64,000 bases of DNA from Cupriavidus necator A5-1 (GCF_000744095.1 NZ_JQLI01000008.1:992001-1056000); one strand, 5' to 3'. Shown: positions 25,636-35,355, numbered from the stretch's first letter. Program-made: numbers and translations. The notes: generated by a model from the sequence alone, not told the origin.

Positions 25636-27194
25636 GCGCCACTACCACCATCTTCGTGCCGTGCGATTCCACCGCGCTGGCGCTCGGCGCCGACGACGTC
25701 GCCCGCGCCATTGCCCGCGAAGCCGCGGCACGCGGCGACGACGTACGCATCGTGCGCAACGGCTCGCGCGGCATGTTCTGGGTGGAGCCGCTGGTCGAGG
25801 TGCAGACCGACGCCGGGCGCATGGCCTACGGCCCGGTTGGCGTGGCGGACGTGCCCGCGTTGTTCGACGCCGGCCTGTTGCAAGGCGGCGCGCATGCACT
25901 GGCGCATGGGCTGACCGACGAAATGCCGTTCCTGAAGAAACAGGAGCGCCTGACCTTTGCCCGCGTCGGCATCACCGATCCGCTGTCGCTGGAGGACTAT
26001 CGCGCGCATGAAGGCTTTGCCGGCCTGGAACGCGCGCTGTCCATGCAGCCCGCCGACATCGTGCAGGAAGTCACAGACTCCGGCCTGCGCGGCCGCGGCG
26101 GCGCAGCGTTCCCCACGGGCATCAAGTGGAAGACCGTACTGGGTGCGAAATCCGCGGTCAAGTACATCGTCTGCAATGCCGACGAAGGCGACTCCGGCAC
26201 GTTCTCCGACCGCATGGTGATGGAGGACGATCCCTTCATGCTGATCGAAGGCATGACCATTGCCGGCCTGGCCGTGGGCGCGGAGCAGGGCTACATCTAC
26301 TGCCGTTCCGAATACCCGCATGCGATCGCGGTGCTGGAAAGCGCGATCGGCACCGCGCGCGCGGCCGGCTGGCTGGGCGACGATATTCGCGGCAGCGGCA
26401 AGCGCTTCCACCTGGACGTGCGCAAGGGTGCCGGCGCCTACGTCTGCGGCGAGGAAACCGCGCTGCTCGAAAGCCTGGAAGGCCGGCGCGGCGTGGTGCG
26501 CGCCAAGCCGCCGCTGCCGGCGCTGGAAGGGCTGTTCGGCAAGCCCACCGTGATCAACAACGTGATCTCGCTGGCCACGGTGCCGGTGATCCTGGCACGC
26601 GGCGCGCAGTACTACCGCGACTACGGCATGGGCCGTTCGCGCGGCACGCTGCCGTTCCAACTCGCCGGCAATATCAAACAGGGCGGCCTGGTCGAGAAGG
26701 CGTTCGGCGTCACGCTGCGCGAGCTGCTGGTCGACTACGGCGGCGGCACGCGCAGCGGCCGCGCCATCCGCGCGGTACAGGTGGGCGGCCCGCTGGGCGC
26801 TTACCTGCCCCAGTCGCGCTTCGACGTGCCGCTCGACTACGAGGCCTATGCCGCCTTCGGCGGCGTGGTCGGGCACGGCGGCATCGTGGTGTTCGACGAG
26901 ACCGTCGACATGGCAAAGCAGGCCCGCTACGCGATGGAGTTCTGCGCGGTCGAATCGTGCGGCAAGTGCACGCCGTGCCGGATCGGCTCGACCCGCGGCG
27001 TCGAGGTGATGGACCGCATCATCGCCGGCGAGCAGCCCGTGAAACACGTGGCGCTGGTGCGCGACCTGTGCGACACCATGCTCAACGGCTCGCTGTGCGC
27101 GATGGGCGGCATGACGCCGTACCCGGTGCTGTCCGCGCTGAACGAATTCCCCGAGGACTTCGGCCTCGCCTCCAACCCTGCCAAGGCCGCCTGA
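25632..27194 (+). CDS. fdsB: NAD-dependent formate dehydrogenase beta subunit (diaphorase)
   Basis: A 520-residue NuoF homologue with an N-terminal thioredoxin-like part. The FMN/NADH-binding site shows as GLRGRGGAAFPTGIKW and NADEGDSGTFSDR, and the 4Fe-4S site as ESCGKCTPCRIGS with a further Cys at DLCDTM. It receives electrons from FdsA through iron-sulfur clusters and reduces NAD at FMN. ATG 25632 overlaps the end of fdsG by four bases. The 36 bases to fdsA contain a GGGAGAC ribosome site. Confidence 0.96.
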   Translation: MSATTTIFVPCDSTALALGADDVARAIAREAAARGDDVRIVRNGSRGMFWVEPLVEVQTDAGRMAYGPVGVADVPALFDAGLLQGGAHALAHGLTDEMPFLKKQERLTFARVGITDPLSLEDYRAHEGFAGLERALSMQPADIVQEVTDSGLRGRGGAAFPTGIKWKTVLGAKSAVKYIVCNADEGDSGTFSDRMVMEDDPFMLIEGMTIAGLAVGAEQGYIYCRSEYPHAIAVLESAIGTARAAGWLGDDIRGSGKRFHLDVRKGAGAYVCGEETALLESLEGRRGVVRAKPPLPALEGLFGKPTVINNVISLATVPVILARGAQYYRDYGMGRSRGTLPFQLAGNIKQGGLVEKAFGVTLRELLVDYGGGTRSGRAIRAVQVGGPLGAYLPQSRFDVPLDYEAYAAFGGVVGHGGIVVFDETVDMAKQARYAMEFCAVESCGKCTPCRIGSTRGVEVMDRIIAGEQPVKHVALVRDLCDTMLNGSLCAMGGMTPYPVLSALNEFPEDFGLASNPAKAA

Positions 27195-27230
27195 GCGCCG
27201 GGTCCTACAAGAATCGGGAGACAAATCGCC

Positions 27231-30113
27231 ATGAACGCCCGCAACGAGATCGACTTCGGTACCCCCCCCAGCGAATCCACGGAGCTGGTTACCCTGGAGG
27301 TCGACGGCGTCAGCGTCACCGTGCCCGCCGGCACCTCGGTGATGCGCGCCGCGATGGAAGCCCAGATCGCCGTGCCCAAGCTGTGCGCCACGGACAGCCT
27401 CAAATCCTTCGGCTCGTGCCGCCTGTGCCTGGTCGAGATCGAAGGGCGCCGCGGCTATCCGGCATCGTGCACGACGCCGGTCGAAGCCGGCATGAAGGTG
27501 AAGACCCAGAGCGACAAGCTGGCCGACCTGCGCCGCGGCGTGATGGAGCTCTACATCTCCGACCACCCGCTCGATTGCCTGACCTGCCCGACCAACGGCA
27601 ACTGCGAGCTGCAGGACATGGCCGGCGTGGTGGGACTGCGCGAAGTGCGCTACAACGACGGCGGCCCGGAAGCAAAGCCGATTGCCACGCACACGGAGAT
27701 GAAGAAGGATGAATCCAATCCCTACTTCACCTACGACCCGTCCAAGTGCATCGTCTGCAATCGCTGCGTGCGCGCCTGCGAGGAAACGCAGGGCACCTTC
27801 GCGCTGACCATCAGCGGACGCGGGTTCGATTCCCGCGTGTCGCCGGGCACCAGCCAGTCGTTCATGGAATCGGACTGCGTCTCGTGCGGCGCCTGCGTGC
27901 AGGCCTGCCCGACCGCGACGCTGACCGAGACGTCCGTCATCAAGCTCGGCCAGGCCTCGCACAGCACCGTGACCACCTGCGCCTACTGCGGCGTGGGCTG
28001 CTCGTTCAAGGCCGAGATGAAGGGCAACGAGGTGGTACGCATGGTGCCGTACAAGGACGGCAAGGCCAACGAAGGCCACGCCTGCGTCAAGGGCCGTTTT
28101 GCCTGGGGCTATGCCACGCACAAGGACCGCATCCTCAAGCCGATGATCCGCGCGAAGATCACCGATCCGTGGCGCGAAGTGTCGTGGGAAGAGGCGATCG
28201 ACTACGCCGCCTCGCAGTTCAAGCGCATCCAGGCCGAGCACGGCAAGGATTCTATCGGCGGCATCGTGTCGTCGCGCTGCACCAACGAAGAAGGCTACCT
28301 GGTCCAGAAACTGGTGCGCGCCGCCTTCGGCAACAACAACGTCGACACCTGCGCCCGCGTGTGCCATTCGCCGACCGGCTACGGCCTGAAGCAGACGCTG
28401 GGCGAATCGGCCGGCACGCAGACCTTCAAGTCGGTCGAGAAGGCCGACGTGATCATGGTGATCGGGGCCAACCCGACCGACGGCCACCCGGTGTTCGCCT
28501 CGCGCATGAAGAAGCGCCTGCGTGCCGGCGCGAAGCTGATCGTGGTCGATCCGCGCCGCATCGACCTGGTCGATTCGCCGCATATCCGCGCCGACTATCA
28601 CCTGCAGCTGCGCCCGGGCACCAACGTTGCGCTGGTGACGTCGCTGGCGCACGTGATCGTGACCGAAGGCCTGCTCAACGAAGCCTTCATTGCCGAGCGT
28701 TGCGAGGATCGCGCGTTCCAGCAATGGCGCGACTTCGTCTCGCTGCCGGAGAACTCGCCCGAGGCAATGGCAAGCGTCACCGGCATCCCGGCCGAACAGC
28801 TGCGCGGCGCCGCGCGCCTGTACGCCACCGGCGGCAATGCCGCGATCTACTACGGCCTGGGCGTGACCGAGCATGCACAGGGCTCCACCACCGTGATGGG
28901 CATCGCCAACCTCGCCATGGCCACCGGCAATATCGGCCGCGAAGGCGTGGGCGTGAACCCGCTGCGAGGCCAGAACAACGTGCAGGGTTCGTGCGATATC
29001 GGCTCGTTCCCGCACGAGCTGCCGGGCTACCGCCACGTGTCGGACTCGACCACGCGCGGCCTGTTCGAAGCCGCGTGGAATGTCGAGATCAGCCCCGAGC
29101 CGGGCCTGCGCATCCCCAATATGTTCGAAGCCGCGCTGGCCGGCAGCTTCAAGGGCCTGTACTGCCAGGGCGAGGATATCGTCCAGTCCGACCCGAACAC
29201 GCAGCACGTATCGGAAGCGCTGTCGTCGATGGAATGCATCGTGGTGCAGGACATCTTCCTGAACGAGACCGCCAAGTACGCGCACGTGTTCCTGCCGGGT
29301 TCGTCGTTCCTGGAGAAGGACGGCACCTTCACCAACGCCGAGCGCCGCATCTCGCGCGTGCGCAAGGTGATGCCGCCCAAGGCGCGCTATGCCGACTGGG
29401 AAGCGACCATCCTGCTGGCCAATGCGCTCGGCTACCCGATGGACTACAAGCATCCGTCGGAGATCATGGACGAGATCGCGCGCCTGACGCCGACCTTCGC
29501 GGGCGTCAGCTACAAGCGCCTGGACCAGCTCGGCAGCATCCAGTGGCCGTGCAACGCCGACGCGCCGGAAGGCACGCCGACCATGCATATCGACACCTTC
29601 GTGCGCGGCAAGGGCAAGTTCATCATCACCAAGTACGTGCCGACCACCGAGAAGATCACGCGCGCCTTCCCGCTGATCCTGACCACCGGGCGGATCCTGT
29701 CGCAATACAACGTCGGCGCGCAGACGCGCCGGACCGAGAACGTCCACTGGCACGCCGAAGACCGGCTCGAAATCCACCCGCACGATGCGGAGGAACGCGG
29801 CATCAAGGACGGTGACTGGGTCGGCGTGCAGAGCCGCGCGGGCGATACCGTGCTGCGTGCCATCGTCAGCGAGCGCATGCAGCCGGGCGTGGTCTACACC
29901 ACCTTCCACTTCCCGGAATCCGGCGCCAACGTGATCACCACCGACAACTCGGACTGGGCCACCAACTGCCCGGAATACAAGGTGACCGCGGTGCAGGTGA
30001 TGCCGGTGGCGCAACCGTCGGCGTGGCAGCAGCAGTACCACGATTTCAATACGCAGCAGCTGCAGTTGCTGGAAGCGGCTAGCGCCGATCCGGCGCAAGC
30101 CGCGGCGAACTGA
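27231..30113 (+). CDS. fdsA: NAD-dependent formate dehydrogenase alpha subunit (molybdenum catalytic)
   Basis: A 960-residue catalytic subunit. The N-terminus resembles NuoG: 2Fe-2S cysteines (CATDSLKSFGSCRLC), a His/Cys 4Fe-4S segment (DHPLDCLTCPTNGNCEL), then two ferredoxin-like 4Fe-4S motifs (CIVCNRCVRACEE and CVSCGACVQACPT). The molybdopterin domain starts with CAYCGVGCSFK. Counting from this start, the molybdenum ligand is Cys378 with His379 (ARVCHSP), exactly as in the Cupriavidus necator enzyme. It binds bis-MGD and oxidises formate. Maturation requires molybdate uptake and FdsC. Confidence 0.97.
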   Translation: MNARNEIDFGTPPSESTELVTLEVDGVSVTVPAGTSVMRAAMEAQIAVPKLCATDSLKSFGSCRLCLVEIEGRRGYPASCTTPVEAGMKVKTQSDKLADLRRGVMELYISDHPLDCLTCPTNGNCELQDMAGVVGLREVRYNDGGPEAKPIATHTEMKKDESNPYFTYDPSKCIVCNRCVRACEETQGTFALTISGRGFDSRVSPGTSQSFMESDCVSCGACVQACPTATLTETSVIKLGQASHSTVTTCAYCGVGCSFKAEMKGNEVVRMVPYKDGKANEGHACVKGRFAWGYATHKDRILKPMIRAKITDPWREVSWEEAIDYAASQFKRIQAEHGKDSIGGIVSSRCTNEEGYLVQKLVRAAFGNNNVDTCARVCHSPTGYGLKQTLGESAGTQTFKSVEKADVIMVIGANPTDGHPVFASRMKKRLRAGAKLIVVDPRRIDLVDSPHIRADYHLQLRPGTNVALVTSLAHVIVTEGLLNEAFIAERCEDRAFQQWRDFVSLPENSPEAMASVTGIPAEQLRGAARLYATGGNAAIYYGLGVTEHAQGSTTVMGIANLAMATGNIGREGVGVNPLRGQNNVQGSCDIGSFPHELPGYRHVSDSTTRGLFEAAWNVEISPEPGLRIPNMFEAALAGSFKGLYCQGEDIVQSDPNTQHVSEALSSMECIVVQDIFLNETAKYAHVFLPGSSFLEKDGTFTNAERRISRVRKVMPPKARYADWEATILLANALGYPMDYKHPSEIMDEIARLTPTFAGVSYKRLDQLGSIQWPCNADAPEGTPTMHIDTFVRGKGKFIITKYVPTTEKITRAFPLILTTGRILSQYNVGAQTRRTENVHWHAEDRLEIHPHDAEERGIKDGDWVGVQSRAGDTVLRAIVSERMQPGVVYTTFHFPESGANVITTDNSDWATNCPEYKVTAVQVMPVAQPSAWQQQYHDFNTQQLQLLEAASADPAQAAAN

Positions 30114-30128
30114 GCGGAGGGTCGGATC

Positions 30129-30995
30129 ATGATGCGCTGCATGCAGTCACCGGAGATCGATCCGGCCACGTCGGAAGACGCCGTGCCGGCTACGCACAGC
30201 ACCTTCGCGGTCAACCGCTGGCGCCAGGGCGAAATCATGCTGAGCCCGGATGAAGTGGCCGAGGAAGTGCCGGTCGCGCTGGAGTACAACGGCATTTCGC
30301 ACGCGGTGATGCTGGCGACGCCGGCCGACCTGGAGGACTTTGCGCTGGGCTTCAGCCTGAGCGAGGGCATTGTGTCCGCGCCGCGCGATGTCTATGACAT
30401 CGAGGTCGAGATGCGCGAGCACGGTATCGCGGTGCGGCTGGAGATTGCGTCGGAAGCCTTCATGCAGCTCAAGGACCGCCGCCGCTCGCTCGCGGGTCGC
30501 ACCGGCTGCGGGCTGTGCGGCACCGAGTCGCTGGAGCAGGTGATGCGCATGCCGGCGCCGGTGCGCAGCGATGCCAGCTTCCACACCGACGTGATCCAGG
30601 CTGCGTTTGTGCAGCTGCAATTGCGACAGGAGTTGCAGCGCCACACCGGCGCCACGCACGCCGCGGCGTGGCTGCGCGCAGACGGTCATGTCTCGCTGGT
30701 GCGCGAGGATGTGGGGCGCCACAATGCGCTGGACAAGCTGGCGGGCGCGCTGGCGCGCAGCGGCGAGGATATCGCCAGCGGCGCGGTGCTGGTGACCAGC
30801 CGTGCGAGCTATGAAATGGTGCTGAAGACTGCGGCCATCGGCGCCGGCCTGCTGGCGGCAGTGTCTGCGCCCACTGCGCTGGCTGTACGGCTGGCCGAGC
30901 AGTCGAACATCACGCTGGCCGGCTTCGTGCGCGCGGGTGCGCACGTGGTGTACGCCCATCCCCAACGTTTGCAACACGAAGCGAGCCTGGCATGA
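30129..30995 (+). CDS. fdsC: FdsC, FdhD-type formate dehydrogenase maturation chaperone
   Basis: A 288-residue FdhD-family protein. The conserved CxxC is present in RTGCGLCGTESLEQV, and DVGRHNALDK plus TSRASYEMVLKTA are family hallmarks. FdhD proteins bind the bis-MGD cofactor and support sulfuration and insertion into the alpha subunit. Two ATGs (30129 and 30132) follow GGAGGGTCGG; the first is used. The gene lies 15 bases after fdsA and overlaps fdsD by four bases. Confidence 0.95.
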   Translation: MMRCMQSPEIDPATSEDAVPATHSTFAVNRWRQGEIMLSPDEVAEEVPVALEYNGISHAVMLATPADLEDFALGFSLSEGIVSAPRDVYDIEVEMREHGIAVRLEIASEAFMQLKDRRRSLAGRTGCGLCGTESLEQVMRMPAPVRSDASFHTDVIQAAFVQLQLRQELQRHTGATHAAAWLRADGHVSLVREDVGRHNALDKLAGALARSGEDIASGAVLVTSRASYEMVLKTAAIGAGLLAAVSAPTALAVRLAEQSNITLAGFVRAGAHVVYAHPQRLQHEASLA

Positions 30996-31216
30996 ATGTC
31001 GATAACCTGATTACCATGGCCAACCAGATTGGCAGCTTCTTCGAGGCGATGCCGGATCGGGAGGAGGCTGTTTCGGATATTGCCGGGCATATCAAGCGGT
31101 TTTGGGAGCCGCGGATGCGGAGGGCGTTGCTTGGGCATGTGGATGCCGAGGCAGGCGGTGGGCTGCTTGAGATTGTGCAGGAGGCGGTGGGGAGGTATCG
31201 GGGGATGTTGGAGTGA
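30992..31216 (+). CDS. fdsD: FdsD, formate dehydrogenase delta subunit
   Basis: A 74-residue, mainly helical protein (MNVDNLITMANQIGSFF, then HIKRFWEPRMRRALLGHV). FdsD-type proteins are encoded last in fds operons and are needed for or associated with active enzyme. The start overlaps the fdsC stop as ATGA. No transmembrane helix or cysteine is present, fitting a small soluble partner. After the stop, codon bias changes to a dispersed intergenic repeat. Confidence 0.93.
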   Translation: MNVDNLITMANQIGSFFEAMPDREEAVSDIAGHIKRFWEPRMRRALLGHVDAEAGGGLLEIVQEAVGRYRGMLE

Positions 31217-31261
31217 GGGGTGGTGTGGCTAACATCTTGTCGGATGATCAACGGCCCGCGT

Positions 31262-31467
31262 TGCTGGTGACATGTTGCCGTTGTTGAACCGCTCTGTTCC
31301 GCCCTCCTGGGGGGTCACTTTTTGTCCGAGCGACAAAAAGTAACCAAAAAGCGCCTCGCCTGCGGCTGGCCTTTTATCAAGGAGGCGGCGTGGGTGGCGC
31401 GGGCGGCGGTGATTTCCCTTTTTATGGGATGAGCCGTTCGACCCTGCTACGCGAGGTGAGTCAGTGA
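31262..31467 (+). repeat. Dispersed intergenic repeat, copy 1 (single arm)
   Basis: About 206 bases between fdsD and the glycosyltransferase-51 gene match 52922-53120 on the same strand and 53459-53653 on the other. Shared blocks include TGCTGGTGACATGTTG, TCCGAGCGACAAAA, ATCAAGGAGGCGGCGT and GTGAGTCAGTG. Inside is a perfect ten-base hairpin, ACTTTTTGTC (31317-31326), loop CGAGC, GACAAAAAGT (31332-31341). Coding potential is poor. It may act as a terminator or a mobile non-coding element. Confidence 0.8.
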
Positions 31468-31480
31468 CAGGCCCGCACTT

Positions 31481-32176
31481 TCACCTAAGCCTCAACGGCT
31501 CCAACAACGCACTGTCATACTCTCCCCGCGAAATCCTCCCAAGCTCCAGCATCCGATGCAGGATATAAGCCTGCCGCTGCCGCGCTCGCCTGGGGTTGGC
31601 CACGGGGTTGTTGGCCGAGGGTGCCTTCGGCAACCCCGCCAACATCGCACACTCCGCCAACGTCAGCTGCTCCAGCGGCTTGCCGAAATAAGTCCGCGCC
31701 GCATCGGCAAAGCCATACGCCCCCTGGCCCAGGTAGATCTTGTTCATATACAGCTCAAGGATCTCATCCTTGCTCAGCGCCTTCTCGATCCGGTAGGACA
31801 GCAGCACCTCATAGAGCTTGCGCGTATAGGTCTTGTCGCGAGACAGGTAGAAATTCCGTGCCACCTGCATGGTGATGGTCGACGCCCCTTGCGACAGGTC
31901 ATCCGACAGGTTGGCAATCCCCGCTCGGATCACACCGACATAGTCAATCCCGTCATGCACATAGAACCGCTCGTCCTCGATCGCGATCACCGCGTCGGTC
32001 AGCTCGCGCGGGATCTTGTCGAAGGGCACGTAGTCGGGCGTGCGGCGGAACGCAGTGAGCGCATCGAGCGACGGCAATTGCCGGTCGACAGCCAGGATGG
32101 CAATAATGGCGAGCAGCGTGCCGCCAATCACGGCGAGCACCAGCAGCTTGATGAAGGCGGACCAGAGGCTTTTCAT
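31481..32176 (-). CDS. Stand-alone glycosyltransferase-51 (peptidoglycan polymerase) protein
   Basis: A 231-residue protein with one N-terminal membrane helix (LLVLAVIGGTLLAIIAILAV) and a complete GT51 domain: AIEDERFYVHDGIDYVG with the catalytic Glu, QGASTITMQVARN, and RKLYEVLLSYRIEK, LELYMNKIYLGQGAYG. GT51 enzymes polymerise lipid II into glycan strands. The sequence is closer to the first half of class-A PBP1a than to MtgA, but the transpeptidase domain is absent. Length equals MtgA, so the protein looks complete rather than cut. It lies 57 bases after the anion carrier gene. Confidence 0.85.
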   Translation of the reverse strand: MKSLWSAFIKLLVLAVIGGTLLAIIAILAVDRQLPSLDALTAFRRTPDYVPFDKIPRELTDAVIAIEDERFYVHDGIDYVGVIRAGIANLSDDLSQGASTITMQVARNFYLSRDKTYTRKLYEVLLSYRIEKALSKDEILELYMNKIYLGQGAYGFADAARTYFGKPLEQLTLAECAMLAGLPKAPSANNPVANPRRARQRQAYILHRMLELGRISRGEYDSALLEPLRLR

Positions 32177-32233
32177 ATCCGCATATTGTGCCAGTGCGCG
32201 ACGGCGAGGTCGCCAAACCGCCGCCGCCGCTCC

Positions 32234-33769
32234 CTACACCCAGCCCAGCCAGCGCCAGTACGTCGCCGCGAACAGCAGCATCATGGCGTAGCCGACGATG
32301 GTGACCGGGATGCCGATGCGCGCGAACTGCCGGCCGTTGAAGGTCTCGGTGCCCAGGCACACCATGTTCTGCGGCGCGTTGATCGGCAGGATAAAGCCAA
32401 AGCTCACGGTGTAGCCCAGCAGCATGGTCATGCCGACGCGGTTGATGTCGCCCGGCAGCGTCTGCAGCACCGAGATCAGGATCGGCAGCATCGCCGCGGT
32501 CAGCGCGGTCGCACTGGCAAAGCCCAGGTGGATCAGGATCAGGAAGGCGGCAAGGATGGCGAACACCATCACCGGCCCCTGCGTGGCCAGGCCCGAATGC
32601 GCGACCACGAACTTGCCGAGCCACTGGCCGGCCTGCGTGCTCAGCAGCGCAGTGCCCAGGCTGATGCCGACGCCGAACACGATCAGCGTGCCCCACGGCG
32701 TGCGTTGCTGCATGGTCTTCCAGTCCATCACGCCGATGCGCGGCAGCATCAGGATCACCAGCCCGACGAAGGTCACGGTGGCGGTGTCGAAGCTGTGCAG
32801 CTTGCCTTCGGTGGCCCAGAACAGCAGCAGCCCGATCGAGACCGCGGCCAGGCGCTTCTGCGGCGCGGTCATGGGCCCGAGCGCGGACAGTTCGCGCTGC
32901 ACCGCTTCCTTGCCGCCGGGGATGGCGTCGGTCTCGGCAGGCAGCAGGAAGCGCACCAGGAAATACAGCACCACCGACATCAGGATGGCCCAGGGCGCGC
33001 CCGCGATCAGCCATTGCAGCCAGGTGATGCGCTCGCCCAGCAGCTTGTCCATGAAGCCCACGGTCAGCAGGTTCTGCGCCGCGGCGGTCTGGATGCCGAC
33101 GTTCCAGATGCTGGTGGCCTGCGCCACCGTGATCATGATGCCGGCGGCGATATTGGACTTCTTGTCGACACCGAAGGCGGCGATCACGCCCATCATGATC
33201 GGCACCACGCAGGCGCTGCGCGCGGTGGCGCTCGGCACCACCAGGCTCAGCGCGATGGTGACGGCGATGGTGCCGACCAGGATGCGGCGCGTGCTGGTGC
33301 CGATGGCCGACAGCGTCACCAGCGCGATGCGGCGGTCCAGCCCGGTCACGGTCATCGCCGCCGAGATAAACAGCGCCGCGGCGACCAGCGCCAGCGCGGT
33401 GTTGGAGAAGCCGGCCAGTGCCATGCCCAGCGCGCGTGAGGTGCCGTACAGCACGTTGGGGTCGTTGACGGTCGGCGCAAAGCCGATCAGCCCCGCCATC
33501 AGCGAGGTGATCATGATCGCGCTGGTCTCGTACGAGACCGCTTCGGTGATCCACACCACGATGGCAAAGGCCAGGATCGCGAGCATGCGGTGGCCGGCGA
33601 CGGCCAGGCCTTCAGGCAGCGGGATCGCCAGCACGCCGATCAGCACGGCGACGGCGACATAGAGGCCCCAGTGCAGCGTCACCTTGGGCGCGGCTGGGAC
33701 GACTGCTGCAGTGGGCGGGGCGGGCGGCAGGGGGGAGGCCGCGGAGGCGGGGGAGGAAGGGTCGGGCAT
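32234..33769 (-). CDS. SLC13/DASS-type anion:sodium symporter family protein
   Basis: A 511-residue multi-pass protein. After a Pro/Ala-rich N-terminus come about 12 hydrophobic segments and the family SNT-like motifs, with PSATARSACVVPIM in the first half and GFILPINAPQNMVC in the second. Members carry dicarboxylates, citrate or sulfate. Two ATGs are possible (33778 and 33769); the latter has AAGG at better spacing. It probably serves uptake of C4 or related anions; molybdate is not suggested by anything in the sequence. It is divergent from the small RRM-like gene. Confidence 0.88.
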   Translation of the reverse strand: MPDPSSPASAASPLPPAPPTAAVVPAAPKVTLHWGLYVAVAVLIGVLAIPLPEGLAVAGHRMLAILAFAIVVWITEAVSYETSAIMITSLMAGLIGFAPTVNDPNVLYGTSRALGMALAGFSNTALALVAAALFISAAMTVTGLDRRIALVTLSAIGTSTRRILVGTIAVTIALSLVVPSATARSACVVPIMMGVIAAFGVDKKSNIAAGIMITVAQATSIWNVGIQTAAAQNLLTVGFMDKLLGERITWLQWLIAGAPWAILMSVVLYFLVRFLLPAETDAIPGGKEAVQRELSALGPMTAPQKRLAAVSIGLLLFWATEGKLHSFDTATVTFVGLVILMLPRIGVMDWKTMQQRTPWGTLIVFGVGISLGTALLSTQAGQWLGKFVVAHSGLATQGPVMVFAILAAFLILIHLGFASATALTAAMLPILISVLQTLPGDINRVGMTMLLGYTVSFGFILPINAPQNMVCLGTETFNGRQFARIGIPVTIVGYAMMLLFAATYWRWLGWV

Positions 33770-34194
33770 CGCCGTCATCCTTGTGGTTGATGATCCTGGT
33801 CGGACACCACGGCACGGACGGCTCTCGGCGATCGGGCGGCACACCGGCGCGAGGTACCGGCGGGTTGCCGGTGCGGCGGGCAATGTCGGTCGCGAGATGG
33901 CATCCGCGTTGTGAGTGCTGCAAGCGGCCGGGCTTTTGACGCGGCCGCCGCGTCGACATGATAGGAATTTTCCGATGTGACGAGGGCGGCTGTCGAGGCC
34001 GCGCGGCGCCTGTTTGCGCCGGCCATGACGTAGATCAAGCTCTGCTTTGGGCGACGGATTTCTGCGGCACTTCCGGGATCCCACCTATAAACGCAGGCGC
34101 TGCAAGGCCCGGCGGTGGTTGCCGGACCTCATGCGCACCGCTGCCTCGCGCGGGTGATGCACGCGTCGGGGTGATCTGAAATAATTGGAGCCGA
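33770..34194. other. Divergent intergenic region, no gene seen
   Basis: About 425 bases between the anion carrier and the 82-residue gene. It must include both promoters. No convincing coding frame or RNA was seen. The composition drops in GC near 33955-33975 (GACATGATAGGAATTTTCC), a possible promoter zone, but no clear -35/-10 pair could be assigned. Confidence 0.45.
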
Positions 34195-34443
34195 ATGATG
34201 AAGGTTTTAGTACGCGGGCTGAAAGCAGGACTCAGTGCAACGGCGCTGCGCAAGGCACTCGCACGATACGCCAGCATCCGCTCGGTGGAGCTGGTGGAGG
34301 CCGGCGACCCGAAGCATCCGTGGGCGTGGGTCGATATCGACGCCAGCGCACTCGCGGTATGGAAGCTGGTGGCGAAGCTGGACCGGCGCTATATCGCCGG
34401 GTGCCACCTGCGCTGGCATGTGCCGGCCTACCGGAGCCGCTGA
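34195..34443 (+). CDS. Small RRM-like hypothetical protein
   Basis: An 82-residue protein reading MMKVLVRGLKAGLSATALR and onward, with an alternating beta-alpha-beta pattern (KVLVRGL, VELVEAGDPKHPWAWVDI, KLDRRYIAGCHLRWHV) that resembles small RNA-recognition-type folds. Canonical RNP motifs are not clear. TTGGAG precedes ATG 34195; ATG 34198 is also possible. It ends 51 bases before the phosphatase gene on the same strand, so the two may be co-transcribed. Function unknown. Confidence 0.6.
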   Translation: MMKVLVRGLKAGLSATALRKALARYASIRSVELVEAGDPKHPWAWVDIDASALAVWKLVAKLDRRYIAGCHLRWHVPAYRSR

Positions 34444-34494
34444 ACTTGCTGCAGCGCACGAGCCCGCCTCGACAAGAACAGTCAGGGAACAACA

Positions 34495-35355
34495 ATGATC
34501 AAGTGGATTCACCGGGCGGGCCTGCTGCACGCCCATGCGGTCGTGCCGCCGGCACCGGCCGCCGGCATCGACGGGGCTGTCAGTGACAACATGAACGGCA
34601 CTGCCAGCAACGCCAGCCAGGCAGAGCTTATTTTCGACACCATCAGCAACGCGCGCGACCTTGGCGGCCTGGCCGGCGCCGATGGCCGCCGCGTGCGCCA
34701 CGGCCGGCTGTACCGCAGCGGCAACCCGGCGCTGGCCAGCGCCGCGGATCTTGACCGGCTGCATGCGCTGGCACTCGACATGGTGGTGGACTTCCGCTCG
34801 CCCGGCGAGAAATCGCCGGACGAGGCCGCCTTCGGCCAGCGCTTCCGCTGGATGGCGGTGCCGGTGCTGGACGGCAGCATGGCGATGGATGTGCTGATGC
34901 CGCGTCTGCGCGCCAGCACGCCGGCGCAGATAGACGCCTTCATGCTGGCTCTCTACCGCGACTTCCCGGGGCGCTACCGCGACGCCTTCGCCGGCTTCAT
35001 GCGCACCGCGCAGGGCGGCAAGACGCTGCTGTTCCACTGCACCGCGGGCAAGGACCGCACCGGCTTTGCCTCGCTGCTGCTGCTGGCGGCGCTGGGCGTG
35101 GCGCAGGACGACATTCTGGCCAACTACCTGGAATCGAACCGGCGCAACGCGCAGTTCAATGAGACCGCGCTGGCGCGGATGGCGCAGCTCGGTGTGCCGG
35201 CTGAAGTGATGATGCCGCTGCTGGAAGTCCGCGCCAGCTATCTCGATGCCTCGGTGCAGGCCATCGAGCAGGGGTGGGGCAGCCTGGACAACTACCTGCG
35301 GGACGCGCTGGAAGTCGACGTCGCGCAACTGCGCGAACACTATCTGGTTGGCTGA
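34495..35355 (+). CDS. Tyrosine/serine protein phosphatase (LptpA/Y_phosphatase3 family)
   Basis: A 286-residue enzyme. The dual-specificity-like P-loop HCTAGKDRTGF lies near residue 180, with Cys as nucleophile and Arg binding phosphate; the extra Lys-Asp are typical of the lipid-or-phosphotyrosine phosphatases of this family. An N-terminal NARDLGGL with VRHGRLYRSGN marks the same group. The general acid is likely in VVDFRSPGEK. AGGGAAC precedes the ATG. The cellular substrate, protein or phosphoinositide-like, is unknown. Confidence 0.87.
   Translation: MIKWIHRAGLLHAHAVVPPAPAAGIDGAVSDNMNGTASNASQAELIFDTISNARDLGGLAGADGRRVRHGRLYRSGNPALASAADLDRLHALALDMVVDFRSPGEKSPDEAAFGQRFRWMAVPVLDGSMAMDVLMPRLRASTPAQIDAFMLALYRDFPGRYRDAFAGFMRTAQGGKTLLFHCTAGKDRTGFASLLLLAALGVAQDDILANYLESNRRNAQFNETALARMAQLGVPAEVMMPLLEVRASYLDASVQAIEQGWGSLDNYLRDALEVDVAQLREHYLVG

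Noticed and set aside
25548-30098. A 1,516-codon open frame on the minus strand opposite fdsBA
   Set aside because: Antisense frame kept open by high GC codon bias; composition is His/Ala/Arg-rich and shows no domains, while the plus strand encodes clear FdsB and FdsA.
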